Source: Dipteris shenzhenensis (taxonomy: Eukaryota; Polypodiophyta; Polypodiopsida; Gleicheniales). Taken from it: a stretch of 64,000 nt of DNA. The stretch is taken from NCBI GenBank assembly GCA_047967505.1, contig CM106541.1; one strand, given 5' to 3'. The notes beneath the pieces were generated by a model. It made no database searches. It was not told the DNA's origin and saw nothing but the letters and a program-made list of their open reading frames with translations. How positions within the stretch are numbered: position 1 is the first letter of the stretch; every line of letters starts with the position of its first letter. Positions 1 through 10,984 of this stretch are shown here, piece after piece. A program made the translations under genes and the position numbers.

Positions 1-664
1 CCTGAAGAAAAATGGAAAAAATAGATAATGCATGGATTTGAAAAAGGTTAACGTTGCCACTAGATGTGACCACTACCCCTTGCCATTCATGAAACATGTT
101 CTAGAAAGGGTAGCCAGAAAGGAAGCCTATAGCTTCTTAGATGGATTTTTGGGTTACAACCAAGTGTCTATCGCCCTGCAAGATCAACATAAAACAACCT
201 TCGCAATTGAATGAGGTGTGTATGTGACTAGGGTGATGATATTCGGATTAACCAATGCCCCTACCACCTTCCAACAAATGATGATCACATTATTGAAAGA
301 GTATCTGAGAGACTTTGTGGAAGTCTTATTGGATGACATATGCGTGAACTCGACGTGGGATGATCACCTGAAATACCTCAGGCTCGTCCTCGAGAAGTGC
401 CACTTATACTGCATATCCTTCAACCCTCTTAAGTGCCAAATTTGGGTCAAACATCTTGGCCACATAATGTCCCAAAATGGAATCTCTATGGACCACAACA
501 AAATCAAATTAATCTTGGAGTTACCACCCCCCACCAATGCCAAGGGAGTCCAACGATTTATTGGCCACAGGGGCTACTATAGAAGGTTCATCTTGTTCTA
601 CGCAAACATAGCCCGCCCATTATACAAGCTGCTAGTATCCTTTGAGTGGACCGAGGAATGCTAG
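1..664 (+). pseudogene. Ty3/gypsy reverse transcriptase, decayed
   Basis: This is the reverse transcriptase of a Ty3/gypsy retrotransposon, which copies element RNA into DNA in cytoplasmic particles. The reading includes a segment close to the plant Athila/Tat-type start (N-A-T-R-x-D-H-Y-P-L-P-F, near 50-100), then FLDG-GYNQ near 150-170 and a FGLTNAPTTFQ block near 244-275. The catalytic box reads VLLDD at 323-337, so the usual aromatic residue before L-D-D is Leu. A stop interrupts the frame at 212-214 and the next stop is at 662-664. The 5' part of the element (gag, protease, 5' LTR) lies before the window. RT comes before integrase here, which is the gypsy order. It is a dead copy; lineage is inferred from motif style only. 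Confidence 0.85.
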
Positions 665-1110
665 AAATCCTTCGAAACCCCCAAACTAGCCCTAGCCACC
701 ACACTAGTGTTGAGAGCACCCGACTGGAATTTAATATTTCATGTCCATATTGATGCCTCCAACTTTGCTATCGGATGTGTGTTATCCCAATCAGGGAAGC
801 ATAACCTGTACTACCCAGTGTACTTTGCGAGCTGCCAACTAAATGAGGCTGAGGTTAACTACACCACAACCGAGAGGGAAGGTCTGGCCATGGTCTATGC
901 AGTCAAGAAGTTCATGCACTACTTGTTAGCAAGTTCATCTTCTTCATGGACCCCGAAGCATTGTTATACCTAGTCAACAAGCCATGCATGACTGGATCCA
1001 TCACCAGGTGGATGCTAATCCTCTTGGAGTTCGACTTCATAGTTGTTGTACGTAAAGGGAAAACCCATGTCCTAGCCGACCACTTCTCGAGAATCCCAAA
1101 CGGTGAAGTC
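665..1110 (+). pseudogene. Ty3/gypsy RNase H domain, decayed
   Basis: This continues the polyprotein after a stop at 662-664. The RNase H start is visible near 718-800 as a HIDASNFAIGCVLSQ-type motif with its first catalytic Asp, followed by the EREGLAMVYAVKKF-type helix near 870-915. The frame then slips: the 707 frame ends at 973, and the rest (MDPEALLYLVNKP, then ADHFSRIPNG) reads in the 946 frame to about 1110. The domain normally degrades the RNA strand during cDNA synthesis. At least one frameshift breaks it, so it cannot act in one chain with the RT. Confidence 0.8.
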
Positions 1111-1196
1111 ACAACAATGGGAGTCGAAGATGACCTCCTTGATGCTTCTCTCTTCTTCCTCGACATCATACCTAAATGGGCCGCCGAGATCGGTCA

Positions 1197-2592
1197 CTAC
1201 CTATCCAATGGCCTACCCCTTGGCCAAGCCCTTAAGAAAGATAGAGCCCGTAAAATCATTAAGGACGCAGTGCCGTATCAGCTGATTGCAGGCCAACTAT
1301 ACCGCATGGGCAAGGATTGCATCCTGCAAAGATGTGTGTGTGAGCACAAATACATCGACATGCTTGAGGAAGCCCACTTGAGAATTGCACGAGGTCATTT
1401 TGCCGCTGTAACATAAGGTGCTCCAAGTTGGCCTTTGGTGGCCAACTCTCTTCGAAGATGTAGCCAAATTCATCAAACGGTGCGACCCTTGCCAACGTAT
1501 CCAAATCCCACACAAGGTGGACATGATGCCCTTGACCAAAATCTTAACCAATCAGCCCTTCGAGAAATGGGGCATCAATTTTATTAGACCCATAAGTCCA
1601 ACAGCTAAAGGGGCCAGTGCCAGATACATCATTTTAGCCGGTGCCATATACATCATTTTTGCCACATATTACTTCACCAAGTGGGTAGAAGGGAGAGCCA
1701 TCGTGAAGGCAGATATGAGATCCACTACCAAATTCTTATATGAACAAGTTATCATGCAGTCAGATGTCCATTAGAGTTCGTCAACGATCAAGGAACTCAT
1801 TTCCTCAATGAAACGATAGCAATCCTGACTAGTGAGTTTATGATCATACATAGGAAGTTAACACCATACTACCCTAGGGCAAATGGCTTGGCTGAGAGCT
1901 CCAATAAAACTTGCTATAAGATCATAACATGTACAGTAGAGGCCAGTCGTACCAACTGAGAGCATAAGCTCATAGCAGTGTTATGGGCCTACAGAACATC
2001 CTACAAGGTGGCCATGCACTGTACCCCCTTTAGCCTAGCCTTCACGGTGGAGACAGTGATGCCAATGGAGTATGTAGTGCCTAGCCTTTGCCTTACTGTT
2101 AAGGAAAGGCTTATAGACAATGCATTGGCAGAAAGGCTAGTTGACCTTGAAAGGTTAGAAGAGACAATGTTGCATGCAGCCTACTCTCTCTGGGTGGAGA
2201 AGGCCCGATGCAAAAAGTGGTTTGACTGCAACCTCAAGAACAAAGGCCGTGAAGAGGGAGATTTGGCACTCCTCTACAACATTTGCAATACCAAGCACAA
2301 GCTCAAGTACCAAGGTATGGGTCCCTACCACGTGGTTGAGATCACTCCACAAGGGGCATGCTGAATAGCCACCCTTGATGGGATAGAAATGGATGGCTAC
2401 CTTAACGGGAGCAAATTAAAAAGATACTATGAACCAATGACACTGTCTACCCTTCAAGCCATCCATAGAGAAAAAGAACTCAAGGCCAAGGTAGCTAGGA
2501 TGAAACGCCAGGCCATCAAAGAAGCCAAAGCTCATAACACTAACCTCGGACAGCGTAAGCAAATGACATTATTTAAGGCAATGACTGAATAG
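1197..2592 (+). pseudogene. Ty3/gypsy integrase with C-terminal tail, decayed
   Basis: The HHCC zinc domain is split by a frameshift at about 1413-1418: histidines lie near 1372-1400 and the CxxC at 1481-1492. The core is of DD35E type. The second Asp is at 1786-1788 and the Glu at 1894-1896, with 35 residues between, but the first Asp is replaced by Asn at 1577-1579 in the G-I-N-F context. A stop at 1772-1774 and further breaks follow. The tail at 1978-2363 carries the gypsy motif of a KWFD start, GDLALLYN and MGPYHVVE, and a G-S-K-L-K-R-Y-Y end follows near 2404-2435. Integrase normally joins element cDNA to host DNA; this copy lacks a key residue and an open frame. Confidence 0.82.
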
Positions 2593-2645
2593 GTGGAACT
2601 AACGGATGAGCTAACAGTAGAACCAACTAGGTTGCTTGTTCAACT

Positions 2646-2990
2646 ATAGGTCTCGTGCATGTACATCAGAGCACTCGTGGATCCTGGAGCAAGCCACAAC
2701 TTCATCTCCCGGGAGGTATGGGAAAAGCTACAGGTACCCCCAACCCTCACCATTGCTTCACTAAGAGCTATCAACGGCCAACTCATACAAACCTTGGGTT
2801 TTGTGAATTTAAGTCTAATGGTTGTTCGCCAAGCAATAGAAATATGACTTTATGTTCTCCCCACAGAAGCAACTGATGAACAAATCATATTGGGAAGGAA
2901 CTGGTGCTACACCATGAACTGTCAAATCGATTGGCGTGCCCGAATCACTTCGATCACAAATGGTGGTAGGACGGTGGTAGCCTTGCTATG
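2646..2990 (+). pseudogene. Retropepsin-like segment downstream of integrase
   Basis: The + strand reads a retroviral-type aspartic protease fold in one frame: a V-D-P-G-A-S-H-N-F-I-S box at 2687-2719 (catalytic Asp 2690-2692), then after a stop at 2845-2847 an I-L-G-R-N-W box near 2890 followed by C-Q-I-D-W. In gypsy retropepsins the first box is normally D-T/S-G, so Pro at 2693-2695 is a damaged or unusual active site. The family acts upstream of RT, but here the segment lies about 200 bases after the integrase tail on the same strand. It may belong to a second truncated element or be an extra domain of this one. The identification is good; its element membership is uncertain. Confidence 0.6.
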
Positions 2991-3861
2991 TGAACCAAGT
3001 CTTGCTCCTTCAAGTTCACCCTTGCAAGCCCACGACAGTGAAGTTCTATAGGAGGGTGGACCGGAAGCCCCATCCACCTCCAACCCCCCGACAAGAGTCT
3101 AACCCCGAAGGAGGTAGAAGGCCAACCGCAGTGGCAACCCGGTGCCATTGCGCATTTCACTGCCATTGCCGTCCTCCACTTAGGAAAGTAGTGAACACCA
3201 AGTACAAGCGGCTATCGTCTGTGCTCAACGCTAACAGAAGTCCCTAACTGCTCCAGAGACATCTCTTCTGAAAGCATTTGTGCCAAGAAGGACATGCCAC
3301 CATCCCACGCTTCAGACTCCAAGCTCCAATCCACCTCCTCAACCACAACAGCCCCCCAACTGCTAGCTCCCCACCAAGCACTTGGGAGACCGAGCAAGTA
3401 GGTTGCTTGGGTCCCGAAGTTTAATGTACAAACCACGAAGGTTCCAAAGGTAGCCACATGTCAAGAACTTGTGTCGACCCAAGAGGTAGAACCACAAGAG
3501 CCTACTGACAAACCAAATGTAGAAAACTAGCCCTAGAGTCTTGAATGTGCTCTATTACCATGATTCATCCAACTCAACACGACTATCGCCAAAGGTAGCA
3601 AGGGAGCAGCACAAGAACCAACTCCTGCAATGTGGGGTGTTACACAAGAACCTCCCTCCAAATCCAAAGGCAAACCCTCGAGGGTAAGGAGACAATCGTA
3701 CTATCTCCAATGGTACCTTCCTACTCATGAGAGCAAGGGTCTTCCCTGAAGGCGATCACACAAGAACCTGCTTCCTCTATGACAAAGGACCATTCTGCAA
3801 CAACTAGTCACAACGCCAATGTGCCTCTAGCGTCCAAGGTAAGACACAAGCTGGACACATG
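2991..3861. other. Decayed spacer inside gypsy-related sequence
   Basis: No gene is supportable here. The stretch is C/A-rich on the + strand with stops in all frames. It ends at the ACATG target duplication of copia element A (3857-3861). It was presumably joined to 9717 onwards before A inserted. Confidence 0.6.
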
Positions 3862-4033
3862 TATGAGTGCTCTCAACAGAAGCAAGAATGGAAGAGGGAG
3901 AGCGAGAAATAGAGAGCTACACAAGTTTTGGTGGGTGCAGAACCACCCTAATCTTCTTTTTTCATTCATTTGTATATGTGTTTGAGTATTGTACATAAAA
4001 GGGTTAAAGGAACAGTGACCTTTAACCCCCACA
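3862..4033 (-). repeat. 3' LTR of copia element A
   Basis: This 172-bp repeat is homologous to 9545-9716 and to the LTRs of elements B and D. In element orientation it starts TGTGGGGGTTAAAGG. Its far end has mutated (TATGAG instead of TGAGAG on the + strand at 3862-3867), but the adjoining ACATG fixes the boundary. Confidence 0.9.
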
Positions 4034-4064
4034 ACCTCCCACTTAAAGGACAATGTGCCTTTAA

Positions 4065-7000
4065 CTATCCAATGCCCATCAATACACGACAATACTCAAA
4101 CCACTGACTAGGTAGACTCTTTGTTAGCATATCTGCAGGGTTATCATCTATATGAACCTTGACAAGCTCTATGCGCTTGTCCTCAAGTACCTCCTTGATG
4201 AAAGACCGGATTTCGTGCTAGCTGAATCGCACACTCATGGAATCACTATGCAATGTCGGTACACCTGTATGAATCCCCAGATCTCCCACTAGCTGATCAA
4301 GCCATATAGCCTCCTTGCAACCCTCTGTGGCTACAAATACTCAGCCTCTGTGGTAGACAAAGCAATGCACTTCTGTGCACGAGACATCTATGACACTGCA
4401 CCACCTGCAAAGGTGAACACATAGCCAAAAGTGGATCTCCTACTATCCACATGCCCTGCATAGTCTGAATCTGTGTGCCCACGTACACGCATGTCTCCTC
4501 TACCAAAGTAGATGCACATCTCCTTGGTACCCTTCAGGTACCTCATGATGCACTTAACTGCCTCCCAATGCCTCTTTCCTGGATTAGCCACATACCAGCT
4601 AACAACTCCCACTACAAATGCAATGTCTAGTCTAGTAGCTATCATAGCATACATAAGACTCCCAACTGCTGATGCATAAGGAACCTTGGCCATCATGGCT
4701 CTTTCCTCATCTGATTTGGGACTATCTGTATGACTCAATTTCACATATGGAGGCAATGGAGTACTCACTGCCTTCCCCCCCTCCATATTGAAACGCTGCA
4801 ATACTTTTGTAACATACTCTTTTTGTGAAAGCCAATGGAGTTTCCTACTCTGATCACATGTGATACGCATACCAAGAATATGACCTGCAAGTCCCAAATC
4901 CTTCATATCAAAGGCCTCATGCAACTTGGCCTTTAATGCATCTAGCTCATAAGTATTCTTGCTAGCCAATAGCATATCATCCACATATAGTGCCAGGAGT
5001 ATCAGGCTATTATCCTTAGCCCTTTTAGTGTAGAGGCAGTAATCAATTTCACTCCTTCTAAAACCCTAGGACCAAATGAAGGCATCAAACTTCTGATACC
5101 ATTCTCTAGGCACTTGCTTAAGACCATAGAGACTCTTCTTCAGCTTGCAAACTAAATGCTCTTTGCCCTTTTCTTCAAAGCCTTCCGGCTGCACCATGTA
5201 AATTTCTTCATGCAAATCCCCATGCAAGAAAGCTGTCTTGACATCCATCTGCATAAGCTCCATATCCTCTGATGCCACTAGTCCAAGCATGCATCTAAGT
5301 GTAGTCATCTTCACAACCGGAGAGAATATCTTGTCAAAGTCCACACCCTTCTCTTGCTTGAACCCTTTAGCAACCAAATGGGCCTTGTACCTAGGCACAT
5401 CATCACCTGTGACCTTCATCTTGTAGACCCATTTACATGGCAATGCTTTCTTTCCATGTGGCAAAGAAACCAAGCCCCAAGTCTTATTCTTCATAAGTGA
5501 ACTCATCTTTGATTGCATAGCATACTCCCACTTGCGTTGATCCTCGCACATCATAGCCTCTCTGTAGTAAGAAGTCTCCCTGCAATCAGTAAGCATCACA
5601 TAGTCTACCCGTGGAACAAACCTATCAAGCGGTCTAGACACTCTAGATGATCTTCTCAAGGGCATTTCAGCTTGCTGTCCCACTTGCATATCAGCCACAT
5701 TTGGCTCATCATTTCCACCAATAGATGATCCATCAGCTACCCTTGATTGTATACCTGTGGGAGTACTTGGTGGTACCATTTCTTGCACATTTGGTGCATG
5801 GACAGCTTGTTGTCTATCAACATATGCAGGTGGATTCACATCCTGGAAAGTAATTCTCCTCATTTCCACATCCCTCATGGGTGCCTTATGCATCTTCTTC
5901 TCATTGAAGACTACATCATGGCTGCGTATGATCATCTTTGCTTTTGGATCCCAGAGACGATAGCCCATCTCTCCACTTTCACCATAACCTAGAAAGATGC
6001 ATTTCCTAGACTTAGGATCTAGCTTCTTTTGAAGCTCTTTTGGCACATGTGCATATGCCTCACACTCAAATATATGCAAATGAGAGTAAGAGGGCTTCTC
6101 GCCACTCCATGCCTCTTTAGGAATACCACCATCCAGACTCTTACTAGGTGATCTATTGATCACATGCACTGCAGTCTTCATTGCCTCAGCCCAAAAACCA
6201 CCAGAAAGACTTGCATGGGAAAGCATGCATTGCAACCTTTCTTGAATGGTACGGTTCATCTTTTCTACAACTGGATTTTGCTCTAGAGTATGAGGGGATG
6301 TGAGCTCCTTCTTAATCCCACGTGTATCATAGAAATGCTGAAAGTCATGAGCGAGATACTCTCCACCATTGTCAGTCCGTAGGCATTTAAGCGTTCTACC
6401 TGACTGATTCTCAACCAAGGCCAGCCATTTCTGAAATACCTAGAACACATCACTCTTCTGAGCTATAGCATAAGCCCACACTTTCCTAGTTGCATCATTA
6501 ATGGATGTCACATAGTATTCAGCCCCGCCTAATGACCGTGTAGGCATGGGACCACATACATCTGAATGCACTAAATCAAGCTTTTTAAACTCTTTCTTTC
6601 CCCTTCTTTTACGGGCTGATTTAGTCTACTTCCCATAGAGACAGTGCTCATAGAATTCAAAATCAGAGAAACTCAAATGCGGTACATAACCCAAACGGCA
6701 TAAGAGTTTCATTCCATTCTAGCTCATGTGCCCCAACCTGCAATGCCACAAAGAAGTTCTTGGCTACTCGGTTATTGCAACAACATGATCAAATACCCTT
6801 GATACATGTAAGGGATACAAAGTCCCACACTTGGCACCCCTGGCCAAAAGCATAGAGCCCTTCTGAATTTTCCAACTCTGAAAGCCAAAAGTGGTGTGAA
6901 AACCAGCATCATTTAGCTGACCCACTGAAATAAGACTCTTGGTCAAGTTAGGCACATGTCTCACATGTTTCAAAATAAATGCAGACCCATTTGCAAAAGA

Positions 7001-8092
7001 AAACTTTATGTCACCTACTCCCACTATGTCACATGCATAGTCATTTCCAAGATGCACACAACCTGTCTTTCCACTGTCATAAGTGGAGAACCATTCCCTA
7101 TGGGGAGTAACATGGAATGAAGCACCAGAATCCAAAATCCAATCCTGGGAATATGCATCATCTAAAGTGGTAAGCAACTCTGCAAATACACTAGACATGA
7201 AGAGAACGTCATTGTGACTATCATGTGTGACTGCATTGATCTCCTCGATCTTCACTTTTCCTTTGTCCTCCCTTGGACTCTCTTCCTTTTGATTTGCAAC
7301 CCAATTTGCATTCTTTTTCTTATCCTTTTGCTCTCTTTTCAGCTTGTAGCAATCCTTTTTCATATGGCCCTTCTTACCACAATGGTAACACTCAATGTTC
7401 CATGCTCTGGATTTGCTACGAGACTTCCCTCTTTCTTGGGAGTTCCCCCTGAACTGTGATCTACCCCTTTGCACATTTAAGGCTGCATCCTGCTTGTTGC
7501 CATCCATAGACTTCTGTCTAATATCCTCAGCCAACAAGCTACCCACAGCATCATCAAATTTCAGTACTCCACTAGGTGTAGAGTTACTGACAGCTGTATG
7601 GAAGGTATCCCATGAGGATGGCAATGAACATAAGAGAAATATTGCCTTAGTCTCCACATCAAAATTCATCTTCTGAGCCTGAAGCTAGCTGAAAATAATA
7701 TTGAATTCATTCAAGTGAGAAGCAATGGAGACCCCTTCCTTCATCTGCAGCTCAAACAACCTCTTCATGAGGTAAAATTTATTAGAGGTAGTTTCCTTTT
7801 CATAAGTGGCACACAGTTTCTTCCACAAATCTTCCATAGTCTGCTCATTTACTACTGTGAAATAAACTGGCCCTGCAAGATGAAGTCTAATAGTAGACTT
7901 TGCTAATGCATCCAACTCATTCCAATCATCCTCAGACATATTTGCAGGCTTAGCTTTATTCCCTGCCAAGGGTTTAATCTGCTTCTTTTGAATAAGCACA
8001 TCCCTTATCTGTTCTTTCCACAAAGAAAAGTTTGTCCCATCAAACTTTTTAATGCTGAAAAACTCCTTTTCAGACATGGAAGAGGATGCCAT
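4065..8092 (-). pseudogene. Copia A gag-pol polyprotein, broken
   Basis: The gag start codon is at 8090-8092 and the terminal stop at 4065-4067. Reading down the minus strand: UBN2-type gag, zinc knuckle CX2CX4HX4C (near 7345-7390), DSGAS protease box (near 7110-7125), GAG-pre-integrase and integrase with D-N-G-G-E (near 6370), RT with Y-V-D-D (just above 4984) and RNase H ending near 4065. Stops in place of Gln occur at 7685-7687, 6719-6721, 6626-6628, 6440-6442 and 5066-5068; each is TAG where element D has CAG. Compared with D there is also a deletion of about 44 bp near 4200, between two short ATGAAA matches. The element cannot make its own proteins. Confidence 0.9.
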
Positions 8093-9530
8093 GATGCAAA
8101 TGAAACAAAATCCCAAATGCTAGGACCTGCAAGAGAGAATCACACCAAATACTAGGTGCACCCAAATGTGTATGTCACAATAGAGTGAAATATCACCAAA
8201 ACTCATGTCTCAAAGCATTTGACTCATGTGCATATACTATGCATCCATATGAGCAAATCTGGCCCAAAAGAAAATGCCAACTGCAATGGCAATCCAAAAT
8301 GCCAATAACTGCCAAATGACTCAAGCATAAACACCGTCCACTGGCAAATGCATTAATAATATCTCATCCAAGAGAGCATAGCACTATTAGTGCATCACCT
8401 GCAATGTGTCAAAGCTGTCCCTCAGCATAAAATAGCATCCATGTGCAAAGCGTCCATAAAAATAGCATCCCACAAGGTAATTTGGGCCTATCAGCGCATC
8501 CAATAAGGACCGCAATGCATCCAAATGGCCTATAAATCATCCACTGCAACCCAATGCACACCACGAATGAGCAGACACTACTCAAACTACAACCAGAGTG
8601 ATCTGCATAAGGTATGCTCAAGAAATCCTAGTCCCACGATAATGACCGCTGCTGAAAATAGAACCTGAGATGCCTCAAAACATGGGTGCCATTGCATAAT
8701 CGGACTCAGCAAGAAAATCTGCAAATATCTCTCTTCTGCCAGAACTCGAAAATCCCAACCGATGAGTGAGAAATGGGAGTCAACACTTATCCACTGCCAT
8801 GTGGCATAAATCTAAGGTTTCAAAAACTTAGAATGAAAAATGCATAACAGAGAGACGAAATCGAATACACAGAGATCTATAACTCTGAAAATCCTCCACC
8901 GAATTGCACAAGAACTCATAGGTAGGGGTTTTTGGGCGTCCGAAACGCAATGGGATAGACGGTTTTGGAAATCGTGGTCTCAATCACTGGGTCCAACACA
9001 CGGATTGAAAAACGTTTTTGGAAACAGAGCTGTTTGTAAACTCCACCGGAGTGCGAATGATGAGCAACATAGAAGTTTTAGGACCTCCTGAGTCTACCGG
9101 AACTGACAGATCTACAAATGGTTGCTCTAAACTTGACTTCCAACACCCGAGCAGAAAAACGCAGAAACTGACACAGTGAGTCAAAAATCCAATGAAATGA
9201 TCCCAAATTCAAGAATGAAGGTGTTTCCAAGCTCCTGAAGTGAAGTGGACACCAAAAGCAAGCAATAGTTGTCTCTACAAGTCAATACGGAGTCTCTGTC
9301 ATCGAATGGAACAGGGAAAAGCTAAAAAAACGACTTTTTCTTTGAAAACACTTAACAGGCTCTCAAAACCACTTCGTAAAACCAAAGTGACTTTTCCAAA
9401 GGTTCCTCCAAGGTCTCTACACACTCGGATGCAAGTAAAGTCACCCACAAAGGCTCCCACAGAGCTTCTCCTTCCTCCCACAAAGCTGCTGAGCTTCAAG
9501 CATTCACGCACGCTCAGCTAGATCACCTGG
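8093..9530 (-). other. Long untranslated leader of copia A
   Basis: About 1.44 kb separate the primer site from the gag ATG. The same leader is present in B, C and D. Reading frames inside it are not conserved between copies, so it looks like RNA leader rather than coding sequence. Confidence 0.7.
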
Positions 9531-9542
9531 GCTCTGATACCA
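9531..9542 (-). promoter_or_regulatory. Primer binding site of copia A
   Basis: The minus strand reads TGGTATCAGAGC, two bases inside the 5' LTR. This is the classical plant copia site pairing with the 3' end of initiator Met tRNA to prime minus-strand cDNA. Confidence 0.92.
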
Positions 9543-9544
9543 GT

Positions 9545-9716
9545 TGAGAGTGCTCTTAACGGAAGCAAGAACGGAAGAGGGAGAGAGAGAAACAGAGAGC
9601 CACACAAGTTTTGGTGGATGCAGAACCACCCTAATCTTCTTTTTTCATTCATTTATATATGTGTTTGAGTATTGTACATAACCGGGGTAAAGGCATAGTG
9701 ACCTTTAACCCCCACA
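9545..9716 (-). repeat. 5' LTR of copia element A
   Basis: This 172-bp LTR runs from TGTGGGGG (9716 downward) to CTCTTA/CTCTCA-type sequence at 9545. It is followed outside by ACATG (9717-9721). A TATAAAT-like box is present in reverse in the middle of the repeat, as in D. Confidence 0.9.
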
Positions 9717-9721
9717 ACATG

Positions 9722-10372
9722 TTGTGCTTGCTTTAACACACTATGCGGTAGCACGGCATTCATCCACACCGCATTCCTCATAATCGTCAAGTCTAGGTCT
9801 AGGTGAGTAAGTACGATAGGCATCTCACCTGATGCACCCACAGCCCATAAGTCACTGCCGAACACACATACACACACACACTCACACCCGCACATCCATG
9901 GTCAACACTAGGTGATTAGGATCAGTACGTCCCTTTTGCATTTTTTATCCATCTTGCACATTGGCCTCACAATCCGTCCCACACTGCATCGGCGCAATCC
10001 ACCCATTCTTATTTCCCACCTGCCTTCCCACTCCTTCACACTTTTCCCACACTGCATCGGTGCACTCCACTCGTTCCTATCTCCCACCCACCTTCCCACT
10101 CCTTCACACTTTTCCCCTTCCCCTTCTCGACACAGTTAGTATCCCGCCAGTTGTTGGCTATAGCATTATTTTGATGATCGTCGCCATTGACATATCCTGC
10201 TGACCGTCGCCATCAAAGAATCTCACCAACCGTCGCCATCAAAGAATCCCACCAACTGTCACCATCTCCATATCATGCCGATCGCGGCCAAAACCGAATC
10301 CTGCCGACTGTTGCAATTCCATAGGCCACCGGCTCCTCCAATTCTCAAAGCACACCTTCGGCAACAATCCGC
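9722..10372. repeat. Non-coding stretch with two small tandem arrays
   Basis: There is a CA-rich tract near 9865-9890. A 68-bp direct repeat starts with CCCACACTGCATCGG at 9978 and 10046. At about 10181-10310 a degenerate repeat of roughly 26-29 bp (CCGTCGCCATCAAAGAATC type) runs for about five units just before the next ORF. I see no gene in this stretch. Confidence 0.6.
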
Positions 10373-10984
10373 ATGCCCTTCGAATTCCCCATCGAAGATT
10401 TGCAAGGGGAGGAGGAAGTGTCTAAGAGACAGGACACCCAGGAGGGTATGATAATAGCAAGCACGCCCCCCTCAAGATCAAGGAATATAACCACGGCTCC
10501 CACAGAAGGAGAATACAAAGTCGTGTGCTCCCAAATGCACTCACCACTTGTAGAAGCCTGGCTCCAAGAATTAGATGCATGTGCCATTTACTCGTGCTTC
10601 ACCTATGATGATCACGATTACACCCTCCATCACCACACAGCAGTAGCTTATGCAGCACTTAAGGAGCCAGAGGTGCAAGATGCACTACAAGTTACAAGCC
10701 TGAGCAGAGTCACAGACTACCTTCCATGCCACCTGGACATGAAACTCTTGGCAGAGTTCCTCCAAGCGTACAACAACAACACCAATATTGGCATCCTGCG
10801 AGATGCAATAGGCAATCCCCACCACTATCACCTCAATCAAGATGTGGTACATGCAACCTTCGGTCTACGGGTTTTCAACGAAAAGTATGCAACAAAGAAG
10901 AAGCTGGAGTCCCTCAACAAAGTCTGCCACTACAACCAACTGAAAAGCAAAGGCCAAATCCACTTCACTGCAATTCTCAAGTGA
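10373..10984 (+). CDS. Unknown 203-residue protein, probably retroelement ORF
   Basis: An open frame runs from a real ATG (10373-10375) to TGA (10982-10984). I do not recognise a family. The N-terminal third is charged (Glu/Lys/Arg-rich). The middle has an H-H-H and D-D-H-D patch, and the C-terminal half is predicted helical by composition (L-N-Q-D-V-V-H, F-N-E-K-Y-A-T-K-K-K-L-E). After the stop, acidic decayed coding-like sequence continues in other frames to about 11400. It lies between a gypsy integrase and a possible gypsy purine tract, where Athila/Tat-type elements often carry an extra ORF, so an extra retroelement ORF is my best guess. Whether it is still expressed is unknown. Confidence 0.4.
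   Translation: MPFEFPIEDLQGEEEVSKRQDTQEGMIIASTPPSRSRNITTAPTEGEYKVVCSQMHSPLVEAWLQELDACAIYSCFTYDDHDYTLHHHTAVAYAALKEPEVQDALQVTSLSRVTDYLPCHLDMKLLAEFLQAYNNNTNIGILRDAIGNPHHYHLNQDVVHATFGLRVFNEKYATKKKLESLNKVCHYNQLKSKGQIHFTAILK

Larger units (their letters stand above)
3862..9716 (-). mobile_element. Ty1/copia element A, complete but defective
   Basis: This is a full LTR retrotransposon on the minus strand. It is bounded by LTRs at 3862-4033 and 9545-9716 and by a perfect 5-bp target duplication, ACATG (3857-3861 and 9717-9721). In its own orientation the order is 5' LTR, primer binding site, 1.4 kb leader, gag-pol, purine tract (GTGGGAGG, about 4034-4046) and 3' LTR. The two 172-bp LTRs differ at about 15 positions by eye, so this is a much older insertion than element D. 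It landed in a gypsy-related element. Several in-frame stops kill the polyprotein. Confidence 0.93.

Noticed and set aside
8840-9091. 83-codon antisense ATG frame in the leader of A, also in D at 48311-48562
   Set aside because: In B the same frame stops after about 20 codons. It is a by-product of leader similarity.
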